A stretch of DNA of 9,961 nucleotides from Methanoregulaceae archaeon (lineage in GTDB: Archaea > Halobacteriota > Methanomicrobia > Methanomicrobiales > Methanospirillaceae): NCBI GenBank assembly GCA_028679325.1, contig JAJRBS010000021.1:1-9961 (forward strand), in the 5' to 3' direction. The notes under the pieces are model-generated. The model saw only the letters and a program-made list of their open reading frames with translations, did no database searches and was not told the origin of the DNA. The position numbers and the translations under genes were made by a program. This document shows positions 1 to 5,346 of the stretch, piece after piece (the first letter of the stretch is position 1; every line of letters begins with the position of its first letter).

Positions 1-213
1 CGGAAGTCGTTTGGCTCGGCCCGGGAGGAGCAGGAGGCGGTCATCGCCTCTTTCCCGGAGGTCGGGCTGAAGAACGCCCGGCAGCTCCTCGCCCACTTCG
101 GGTCCGTCCGGGCCATCACCGGGGCGACGGAAGAAGAGCTCTCCGCCGTCGACGGGATCGGGAAGAAGAAGGCCCAGAGGATCGCCGGACTCTCGCAGAA
201 GAAGTACGATTAG
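1..213 (+). CDS. Hef/XPF-family nuclease, C-terminal HhH end (partial)
   Basis: Only the last 70 codons, ending in TAG at 211-213, are inside the window. The gene continues beyond the left edge. The visible part reads as a tandem helix-hairpin-helix domain. The first hairpin region is FPEVGLKNARQLLAHFGSV (about residues 19-37 of the fragment), and the second is VDGIGKKKAQRI (about 50-61). This is the pattern at the C-terminus of archaeal Hef/XPF (ERCC4-type) structure-specific nucleases. There the (HhH)2 domain binds branched DNA and supports dimerisation of the nuclease that cuts stalled forks and flaps. The helicase and ERCC4 nuclease domains are not visible, so I cannot tell full-length Hef from a short XPF. 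Another (HhH)2 protein is possible but less likely. The stop overlaps the stop of the convergent UPF0148 gene. Confidence 0.85.
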   Translation, partial: RKSFGSAREEQEAVIASFPEVGLKNARQLLAHFGSVRAITGATEEELSAVDGIGKKKAQRIAGLSQKKYD

Positions 214-578
214 GAGAGGAGGTTTCTCGCCTCTATTCCTCTCTTGATGGCATTCATGAGTATGAGGACCCGTTCCGGGTCAGGCTCGTCCCTTACCCTG
301 ATGGCGAGGGCGGCGAGGGTCTCGTCCAGTGTCCCGGCAAGGTCCGATCCGGACCCCTTCCCGGAAACTCCGGGTGCACCTGTCCTTTTTGCGGCAGCCT
401 GTTTCTCCCCGACCGGCCCTTTTGCAGCCTTCGTTCTGGCCTGCTCTTCCCTGCAGACCACGCAGAGGGTTTCTCCCTTGACCTCGAAAAGGGGGCACCC
501 GCAGGCCGGGCAGGTCTTTGAGAGCATCTTCCCCCCCTTCAGCAGGTATTCGGCCATTATCTCGTCTTCGCTCTTCAT
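210..578 (-). CDS. UPF0148 / Sssca1-like zinc-ribbon protein
   Basis: A protein of 122 residues of the archaeal UPF0148 family, related to the human autoantigen SSSCA1/ZNRD2. Its biochemical role is not established. The N-terminus (residues 4-20) has the family signature DEIMAEYLLKGGKML. A four-cysteine zinc ribbon follows with C23-x2-C26 and C39-x2-C42. Residues about 50-85 are Lys/Ala/Gly/Ser-rich and probably disordered, and the last about 35 residues look helical. I chose ATG at 578-576. The reading frame extends 11 codons upstream to a TTG at 611, but the family normally begins just before the DEIMAEY motif, and GGATC lies 5 nt before the ATG on the coding strand. The gene is divergent from UPF0147 and convergent with the Hef-like gene, whose stop codon it overlaps by 3 nt. 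Confidence 0.9.
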   Translation of the reverse strand: MKSEDEIMAEYLLKGGKMLSKTCPACGCPLFEVKGETLCVVCREEQARTKAAKGPVGEKQAAAKRTGAPGVSGKGSGSDLAGTLDETLAALAIRVRDEPDPERVLILMNAIKRGIEARNLLS

Positions 579-612
579 AGCCTGATCCTTCTCTCCAATG
601 TATTTTATCAAA

Positions 613-620
613 CTATATAA
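613..620. promoter_or_regulatory. TATA-like element in the UPF0148/UPF0147 divergent spacer
   Basis: The spacer 579-658 is AT-rich in an otherwise GC-rich region and contains CTATATAA (613-620). Read on the plus strand, a start site about 26 nt downstream of its centre falls near 643, just before GAGGG (648-652) and the UPF0147 ATG. Read on the minus strand, the same near-palindrome places a start site near 591, a few bases before the UPF0148 ribosome site. I see no clearly better TATA box for either gene. Assigning it to both directions is inference. Confidence 0.55.
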
Positions 621-658
621 GTGGGAATATTTGAATTAATAAGAGAAGAGGGCACCGC

Positions 659-922
659 ATGGCAAATCCTGAGAGGACCATAGAGAACTGCATCCAGATG
701 CTTCAGCACATCATGGATGACAGTACCATTCCGCGGAATATCCGGCGGGTGGCTGATGAGACGAGGCAGATTTTGATGAACCAGAATAAGGGGATCGGGC
801 TCCGTGCCGCGGAGGCGATCTCGAAGATCGATGAGATAAGTAATGACCCCAACATGCCGGTCCATGCCCGGACCCGTATCTGGGAACTCGTCTCCCAGCT
901 CGAGACCATCCCCCTTGATTAA
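659..922 (+). CDS. UPF0147 family protein
   Basis: A small protein of 87 residues, predicted largely helical, of the archaea-specific UPF0147 family. I know of no assigned function. Recognisable family stretches are NCIQMLQHIMDDSTIPRNIR (about residues 10-29), a central helix with DETRQIL, and the end MPVHARTRIWELVSQLETI (about 66-84). It has no cysteine cluster, no signal peptide and no membrane segment, so it is probably cytosolic. The ATG at 659 is preceded by GAGGG at 648-652 with 6 nt spacing, and the length fits the family. The gene is a stand-alone unit: a divergent promoter lies in front and poly-T tracts follow it. Its neighbour UPF0148 is also an archaeal protein of unknown role, so the pair may be linked in function, but that is only a guess from position. 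Confidence 0.92.
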   Translation: MANPERTIENCIQMLQHIMDDSTIPRNIRRVADETRQILMNQNKGIGLRAAEAISKIDEISNDPNMPVHARTRIWELVSQLETIPLD

Positions 923-925
923 AGA

Positions 926-949
926 ACTTTTTTTTCCGCGGCTTTTTTT
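926..949 (+). terminator. Double poly-T terminator after UPF0147
   Basis: Beginning 5 nt after the UPF0147 stop there is a run of eight T (928-935), a short CCGCGG palindrome (936-941), and a second run of seven T (943-949). Archaeal RNA polymerase terminates on T-rich stretches without needing a hairpin, so this is a good terminator for UPF0147. On the other strand it is A-rich and would not stop the convergent YjbQ-family transcript. Confidence 0.75.
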
Positions 950-960
950 CCCGGCCCCCG

Positions 961-1374
961 TTACCCTGTGACCGTGACCACCACAGTCCGTGTCCGTCCC
1001 TGGCGGACATCGAGCTCGAGGAGTACGATCTGCTGCCAGGTGCCGAGCAGGGGTTCATTCCCCGAGACCGGGACAGACAGGGAGGGACCGACCACTGCGG
1101 CCTTGACATGAGACCTCCCGTTCCCGTCGCCCCACCGGCCGTCATGGGCGTAGAGCTGGTTGTCGGGAGCGATCACTGAGAGGGCCCGCCGCAGATCCGA
1201 GAGCACCCCGGACTCGTGCTCGATGGTGGTCACTGCCGCTGTCGACCCGGTCACAAAGATGTTCACCATTCCTTCGGCGATCCCACTCTCCCCGACCACG
1301 GCCTTCACATCATGTGTGATGTCGATGATGTCACCCTCCCGGTCGGTGGTGACCTGAAACTTCTTCCGGTGCAT
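961..1374 (-). CDS. YjbQ / UPF0047 family protein
   Basis: A 137-residue member of the YjbQ (UPF0047, TIGR00149) family. E. coli YjbQ has a weak thiamine-phosphate synthase activity in vitro. The physiological role is unsettled, so I do not claim a pathway. Visible family motifs are DIIDIT (15-20), ESGIAEGMVNIFV (29-41), STAAVTTIE (44-52), YAHD...DGNGRSHVKA (75-92, with conserved H77 and H89), VVGPSLSVPV (94-103) and LLGTWQQIVLLE (109-120). I chose ATG at 1374-1372 because the family starts right before the KKFQV strand and is about 137 residues long. A longer frame to ATG 1434 adds 20 residues that do not resemble the family. No strong ribosome site precedes the chosen start, so a leaderless or short-leader mRNA is possible. 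The gene converges on UPF0147 and diverges from the DNA ligase. Confidence 0.92.
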   Translation of the reverse strand: MHRKKFQVTTDREGDIIDITHDVKAVVGESGIAEGMVNIFVTGSTAAVTTIEHESGVLSDLRRALSVIAPDNQLYAHDGRWGDGNGRSHVKAAVVGPSLSVPVSGNEPLLGTWQQIVLLELDVRQGRTRTVVVTVTG

Positions 1375-1497
1375 GAGAGCTATGAAGGAAAGGGGTGGAT
1401 TTGAAGGTTTTCCCCGCAAGAAGCGGTCTGTCATCTCGTCATCGATGAGCTCCCGCTGAAATCCCGGTATCTCCTGGACCGGGCTTTCTCCATATCT

Positions 1498-1506
1498 TCA
1501 TATACT
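1498..1506 (+). promoter_or_regulatory. Candidate TATA box for the lig-pol-PiT-DUF47 run
   Basis: TCATATACT (1498-1506) is the most TATA-like stretch in the 117 nt between the extended YjbQ-family frame and the ligase ATG at 1552. A start site about 26 nt downstream would give a leader near 25 nt. The match is moderate. The leader holds AGGA (1545-1548) just ahead of the ATG as a weak ribosome site. Confidence 0.35.
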
Positions 1507-1551
1507 GCCCCGGCGAAACGGGGTGTATCCCGGAAAAGGCGGGCAGGACAA

Positions 1552-2565
1552 ATGCACGAACTTCTCGAAGATCTTGACCCCGAGCAGGGGAAGAACATCA
1601 TCCCCTCACCTCCACCTGACTGGATGGAGCCGATGCTCGCCACCCTAACTGAACGGAGGTTCTCTGACCCCGGCTGGATCTTTGAGCGGAAGTTCGATGG
1701 CGAGAGGTGCCTCGTCTTCCGGAAAGGTGGCAGGGTCCGCCTGCTGTCACGAAACCGGCATCGGCTGAACGAGGCCTATCCCGAGATCGAAGAGGCCATC
1801 AGGGGGTCAGGAGGAGCCGATTTTGTCGCCGACGGGGAGATCGTAGCCTTTGACGGCGATGCGACCAGTTTTTCCCGGCTCCAGTCCCGGATGCAGGTCA
1901 CCGACACTGAGAAGGCCCGCCGGATCGACGTCCCGGTATTCCTCTACCTCTTCGACCTGATGTACCTGGACGGGTACGATATCACACGGGTCGGGCTCCG
2001 GTCGCGAAAGGAGATCCTTGCCCTGCTCTTCGCCTACACTGATCCCCTCCGGTACTCCCGCCACAGGGATGAGATCGGTGAGGAATGCTACCGCGAGGCC
2101 TGCACGAAGGGCTGGGAAGGAATCATTGCCAAGCGGGCAGCCGGGATGTACTTACACCGCCGGTCACCCGACTGGCTGAAGTTCAAGTGCATCCTGCAGC
2201 AGGAGTTCGTGATCGGAGGTTTTACCGAGCCGGCAGGGAGCAGGGCTGGTTTCGGCGCCCTGCTGATCGGCTACTATGACGGCGACAGACTGCTCTCTGC
2301 CGGAAAGGTGGGGACGGGATTTGACGAGCGGCTGCTGGCAGCGCTCTCCCGGCACCTCTCTTCCCTCGAGAGGGAGACCTCCCCCTTCTCTGACCGGAGG
2401 GAACGCGGGAAGGGTGAGCACTGGGTGGAGCCCGAACTTGTCTGCGAGGTGGCTTTCACCGAGTGGACCGGGACCGGCGTACTCCGCCACCCCCGGTTCA
2501 TCGGCCTCCGGGACGACAAGGCGGCACGAGAGGTCGTGCGGGAGAGAGGGGATCAACCGGTATGA
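1552..2565 (+). CDS. ATP-dependent DNA ligase, LigD ligase-domain type
   Basis: A 337-residue ATP-dependent DNA ligase that seals nicks by ligase adenylation, AMP transfer to the 5'-phosphate, and phosphodiester formation. Nucleotidyltransferase motifs are in order: motif I K47-FDG-ER (adenylated lysine K47), motif Ia LLSRN (64-68), DGEIVAFD (94-101), motif III FDLMYLDG (134-141), motif IV EGIIAK (189-194), and motif V WLKFK (208-212). An OB-fold domain follows (about 215-330) and ends in RHPRFIGLRDDK (312-323). Spacing and motif wording match the ligase domain of bacterial LigD, the NHEJ ligase, rather than the replicative archaeal Lig1 of about 550-600 residues, whose N-terminal DNA-binding domain is missing here. 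The gene overlaps the LigD-type polymerase by an ATGA, which supports an end-joining role. There is no fused polymerase or phosphoesterase domain. Bacterial origin by transfer is likely but inferred. Confidence 0.95.
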   Translation: MHELLEDLDPEQGKNIIPSPPPDWMEPMLATLTERRFSDPGWIFERKFDGERCLVFRKGGRVRLLSRNRHRLNEAYPEIEEAIRGSGGADFVADGEIVAFDGDATSFSRLQSRMQVTDTEKARRIDVPVFLYLFDLMYLDGYDITRVGLRSRKEILALLFAYTDPLRYSRHRDEIGEECYREACTKGWEGIIAKRAAGMYLHRRSPDWLKFKCILQQEFVIGGFTEPAGSRAGFGALLIGYYDGDRLLSAGKVGTGFDERLLAALSRHLSSLERETSPFSDRRERGKGEHWVEPELVCEVAFTEWTGTGVLRHPRFIGLRDDKAAREVVRERGDQPV

Positions 2566-3479
2566 GAGTCGGGCCCTATGACGTCGCCGTCACGAACCTG
2601 AAGAAGGTGTTCTTCCCCGAGGACGCCCTGACCAAGGGCGATCTCATCAGCTATTACCTTGACGTGGCGGACACCATGCTCCCCTATATGCAGGGGCGAC
2701 CGATCTCCATGGAACGCTTCCCGGAAGGGATCCGGGGAGAGGGCTTCTACCAGAAGGAGATCCCCGATTATTTCCCGGACTGGGTGGACCGGGTCAGCGT
2801 TGAGCTGAAAGGTGACCGGTCCCAGTTCCAGGTGGTCTGTGAGAAGGCGGCCACGCTCATCTTCCTCGTCGACCAGGGGTGCATCACCCCCCACACATGG
2901 CTCTCGCGGAGAGAGAGGCTCGACTACCCGGACAAGATGATCTTTGACCTTGACCCGCCGGGAGAAGACTTCGAACCGGTCCGGAGAGCGGCATTTCTTG
3001 TGAAGGAGTTCGCCGATGACCTCGGGATGCCGAGCTTTGTGATGACCACCGGGTCTCACGGGCTCCACGTCATCATCCCCCTCGATGCGAGCCAGGAGTT
3101 CGATGCCGTCCGGACTTTTGCAGAGGCTATGGCCGAATCCCTCGCCTCACGCCATGCCGCCGGTCTGACCACCGAGATCCGGAAGGAGAAGAGGAAAGGA
3201 CGGATCTTCCTCGACACCCTCCGGAACGCCTACGGGCAGACCTCGGTCCCTCCCTATGCGGTGCGGCCCCGGCCCGGCGCCCCGGTCGCAACACCGCTGT
3301 CCTGGGACGAACTGCATGACACCTCCCTCCACGCCCGGACTTACACGCTCAAGAACATTCGTGAACGCCTGTCGATGAAGGGGGATCCCTGGAAGGAGAT
3401 CGCAAGATGGGGGATATCCCTGGTCCCCCTGGCAGATCGGCTGCGGGAGCAGACCGGCCTCTCGCGGTGGACGTCCTGA
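2562..3479 (+). CDS. LigD-type primase-polymerase (PolDom)
   Basis: A 305-residue archaeo-eukaryotic-primase-superfamily polymerase of the LigD PolDom type. In bacterial NHEJ such enzymes bind 5'-phosphorylated ends and fill gaps, often with ribonucleotides, before ligation. Catalytic metal ligands are visible as D129 and D131 in IFDLDPP and D218 in IFLDTLRN. Other family motifs are NLKKVFFPED (12-21), TKGDLISYY (24-32), PHTWLSR (110-116), GSHGLHVIIPL (164-174) and YAVRPRPGAPVATPLSWDEL (232-251). The length is usual for a stand-alone PolDom. The ATG at 2562 overlaps the ligase TGA, and GAGGGGATC (2546-2554) gives an 8-of-9 match to the ribosome-site consensus at 7 nt spacing, so translation is probably coupled. 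A frame running further upstream to 2463 lies inside the ligase gene and is Pro/Arg-rich, so I rejected it. Separate ligase and polymerase genes resemble the archaeal NHEJ set described in Methanocella paludicola. Confidence 0.95.
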   Translation: MRVGPYDVAVTNLKKVFFPEDALTKGDLISYYLDVADTMLPYMQGRPISMERFPEGIRGEGFYQKEIPDYFPDWVDRVSVELKGDRSQFQVVCEKAATLIFLVDQGCITPHTWLSRRERLDYPDKMIFDLDPPGEDFEPVRRAAFLVKEFADDLGMPSFVMTTGSHGLHVIIPLDASQEFDAVRTFAEAMAESLASRHAAGLTTEIRKEKRKGRIFLDTLRNAYGQTSVPPYAVRPRPGAPVATPLSWDELHDTSLHARTYTLKNIRERLSMKGDPWKEIARWGISLVPLADRLREQTGLSRWTS

Positions 3480-3484
3480 TGCCG

Positions 3485-3511
3485 GGAGGATCCGGCTGAA
3501 TGCCTTCCTGA
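3485..3511 (+). promoter_or_regulatory. Strong ribosome site and three-codon mini-ORF in the PiT leader
   Basis: The 39 nt between the polymerase stop and the PiT start contain GGAGGATC (3485-3492), a near-perfect ribosome site. It lies 7 nt before an ATG at 3500 that opens a three-codon frame, Met-Pro-Ser, closed by TGA at 3509-3511. The PiT ATG at 3519 lies 26 nt beyond the ribosome site, in another frame, with only a GGTG (3513-3516) close to it. In the PiT frame there is no alternative start between the polymerase stop and 3519. The element could be a leader peptide that feeds ribosomes to PiT by re-initiation, or a chance arrangement. Confidence 0.35.
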
Positions 3512-3518
3512 CGGTGCC

Positions 3519-4553
3519 ATGGATATGCTACCGATCGTCATCCTCACCATCGCCATCGCCTTCGCCTTCACCTTTACGAACGGGTTCCAGGACGCTGCCT
3601 CGATCGCCGCCACCTTCATTGCCTCCCGCTCGGCCTCTCCCCGGCGGGGGATGGCGTTCATCGCCGGTCTTGACTTCATCGGGGCCCTCCTCGGCGGGAG
3701 CGCCGTGGCGCTGACCATCTCTACCCTCCTCCTGCTCCCCCCGGACGAAGAACTGGTGTTGGTGGTGTTCTCGGCCGTCCTTTCAGCATCAATCTGGAAC
3801 CTGGTGGCCTGGTACTACGGCATGCCGGCCTCCTCAACCCACGCGATCGTCGGTGGCCTGGCCGGGGCAGGGATAGCGGCCGCCGGTCTCTCGAGCGTCA
3901 ACTGGGGAGTTGATGCGCTCCTGGCCTCACCACCGAAGCTCGAAGGTATGGTGTTGATCATCGTGTTCCTCTTCGTCTCATTGGCCATCGGGTTTGGTGG
4001 TGGGTACCTGATGAGGAGGAGCACTGCTCTCCTCCTCCGGCCTGCTCCCCGGTCGGCAAACAGGGGGATCGTGTCCGTTAACTGGGTCGCTGCCGGGGTG
4101 ATGGCCTTTTACAACGGGGCCAACGACGGCCAGAAACAGATGGGTATCATCGCCCTGGTCCTCTTCGCCGCAGGCCTCTCCGCCGACCTGGCGGTGCCTC
4201 TCTGGGCCCGAATCGGCTGTGCTGTCCTCCTCGGCCTGGGCAGCCTGATCGGCGGCTGGCGGATCATGGCCACACTGGGAAGAAGGATTTTTATCATCCG
4301 GCCCGTTCATTCTCTTGACTCACAGATCTCATCAGGAACAGCGCTGGCCCTCTCAACTATCGCCGGGGCACCGGTCTCTTCCACCCAGGTGGTCATATCC
4401 TCCATCCTGGGGGTAGGGGCCGCACAAAATCCCCAGAAGATGCGGTGGACGGTAGGAAGGCAGATCCTGATATCGCTGCTGGCCACCATCCCATCCACCA
4501 TGGTCCTGGGAGGCGCCATCTCCCTGATCGTCACCAGAATCCTCGGAGGCTGA
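3519..4553 (+). CDS. PiT-family inorganic phosphate transporter
   Basis: A 344-residue membrane permease of the PiT (PF01384) family, which takes up phosphate, often as a metal-phosphate complex, coupled to H+ or Na+. It has about nine or ten hydrophobic segments and the two-fold internal repeat of the family. First half: NGFQDAA (21-27) and PASSTHAIVGG (103-113). Second half: NGANDGQKQMGII (199-211), GSLIGGWRIMATLG (241-254), RPV (261-263) and PVSSTQVVISSILGVG (285-300). Compared with common family members, Gln24 stands where Asn or His is usual in the first repeat, and Gln290 stands where His is common in the second. The essential-looking N202-D203 pair is kept. The start at 3519 is the first in frame after the polymerase stop; ATG 3525 is an alternative. 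It lies 39 nt after the polymerase gene and is followed after 5 nt by the DUF47 partner, so it is probably co-transcribed with both. Confidence 0.96.
   Translation: MDMLPIVILTIAIAFAFTFTNGFQDAASIAATFIASRSASPRRGMAFIAGLDFIGALLGGSAVALTISTLLLLPPDEELVLVVFSAVLSASIWNLVAWYYGMPASSTHAIVGGLAGAGIAAAGLSSVNWGVDALLASPPKLEGMVLIIVFLFVSLAIGFGGGYLMRRSTALLLRPAPRSANRGIVSVNWVAAGVMAFYNGANDGQKQMGIIALVLFAAGLSADLAVPLWARIGCAVLLGLGSLIGGWRIMATLGRRIFIIRPVHSLDSQISSGTALALSTIAGAPVSSTQVVISSILGVGAAQNPQKMRWTVGRQILISLLATIPSTMVLGGAISLIVTRILGG
4545..4549 (+). promoter_or_regulatory. Strong ribosome site for the DUF47 gene inside the PiT end
   Basis: GGAGG (4545-4549) overlaps the last codons of PiT and lies 9 nt before the ATG at 4559. 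It decides this start over the in-frame upstream ATG at 4445, which lies deep inside PiT and would add an unrelated extension of 38 residues. Confidence 0.75.
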
Positions 4554-4558
4554 CTCTC

Positions 4559-5215
4559 ATGACAGAAGAGGAGCAGGAAAAGAAGCAGAAAGGAAATATC
4601 CTTGACAGGATATTTCCCCCCCGCTACGACTTCGAAGGCATGCTCGCCGGGCAGGCCCAAAAGACCCAGGAAGGGGTGGAGGTACTGGTCGTATGGCTCG
4701 AGAAGAATGCAGCGGAGGACCCGGCTGAAATCTGCCGTATCGAGGCCGCAGTCGATGAGTTCCGGTACGATATGGAAGACAAGCTGAGAGACGCCTTCTC
4801 CACCCCCTTCGACCGTCAGGACATCTACCGACTCTCCCGCCAGATGGACTACATCCTGAACTTCTCCTGCGAGACCGCCCGGGAGATGCATGTCTTCGGG
4901 GTCAGCCCCGATCCCCCTATCCTCGCAATGGCACAGGCCCTTCTCCACGGGACACGGGAGGTCGCGGCTGGCGTGGAACTGATGGGATCAGACCCCGGGA
5001 GCGTGCAGAGGAGCATCCGGGAGGTCCGGGAAGCGATCCATACCCTTGATGACTGCTATATAGCTGGTATGAAGGAGCTCTTCGCGAGCGGTGAGGCCAT
5101 CGATGCCCTGAAGAGGAGGGAGATCTACCACCACCTCCGGGACGCCGGAAGAGCGCTCCGGGATACCGTCGATATTCTCCACCAGGCCGTGGTCGGGATC
5201 GACCTGGCCCGGTGA
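4559..5215 (+). CDS. DUF47 family PhoU-like protein, PiT partner
   Basis: A 218-residue cytosolic helical protein of the DUF47 (PhoU-related, 'Pit accessory protein') family. Members are usually encoded next to PiT permeases and are thought to modulate phosphate transport. The mechanism is not well established. Family features are the N-terminal IFPPRYDFEGMLAGQA (18-33), then TQEGVEVLVVWL, an acidic and Arg-rich helix carrying DEFRYDMEDKLRDAF, FDRQDIYRLSRQMDYILN, and a C-terminal helix pair with ALKRREIYHHLRDAGRALRD. There is no signal peptide or membrane segment. The first dozen residues are Glu/Lys/Gln-rich and probably flexible. The gene begins 5 nt after the PiT stop behind GGAGG, typical of a translationally linked pair. 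It is the last gene of the rightward run. Only a run of four T (5244-5247) follows, so I cannot point to a convincing terminator for this strand. Confidence 0.93.
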   Translation: MTEEEQEKKQKGNILDRIFPPRYDFEGMLAGQAQKTQEGVEVLVVWLEKNAAEDPAEICRIEAAVDEFRYDMEDKLRDAFSTPFDRQDIYRLSRQMDYILNFSCETAREMHVFGVSPDPPILAMAQALLHGTREVAAGVELMGSDPGSVQRSIREVREAIHTLDDCYIAGMKELFASGEAIDALKRREIYHHLRDAGRALRDTVDILHQAVVGIDLAR

Positions 5216-5325
5216 TCACCACCCCCATCGAGATGCCGCACCCTTTTGACGAGAATTGAATATCCGGCATGACAACGGGGTCACGGTCCGGAACATATCT
5301 GCACTACCGGTCCTTTCATCGACGG

Positions 5326-5346
5326 AAAAGGATTGAAAAAAGAGTA
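5326..5346 (-). terminator. Candidate poly-T terminator after gyrA
   Basis: Read on the minus strand, directly after the gyrA stop there is a run of six T (5341-5336) and, 6 nt further on, a run of four T (5329-5326). This fits archaeal T-tract termination. The rest of the 131-nt spacer between the convergent DUF47 and gyrA genes shows no feature I can name. Confidence 0.55.

Noticed and set aside
386..390. Run of five T on the plus strand as a terminator for the Hef-like gene
   Set aside because: It is short, lies about 170 nt past the stop, and falls inside UPF0148 coding sequence, so it is too weak to call.
1375..1434. 20-codon N-terminal extension of the YjbQ-family gene
   Set aside because: Family members begin just before the FQV strand, and the extension shows no family similarity and no well-spaced ribosome site.
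2463..2561. 33-codon upstream extension of the polymerase gene
   Set aside because: It lies inside the ligase gene, is Pro/Arg/Gly-rich, and lacks family similarity. ATG 2562 has a good ribosome site and an ATGA overlap.
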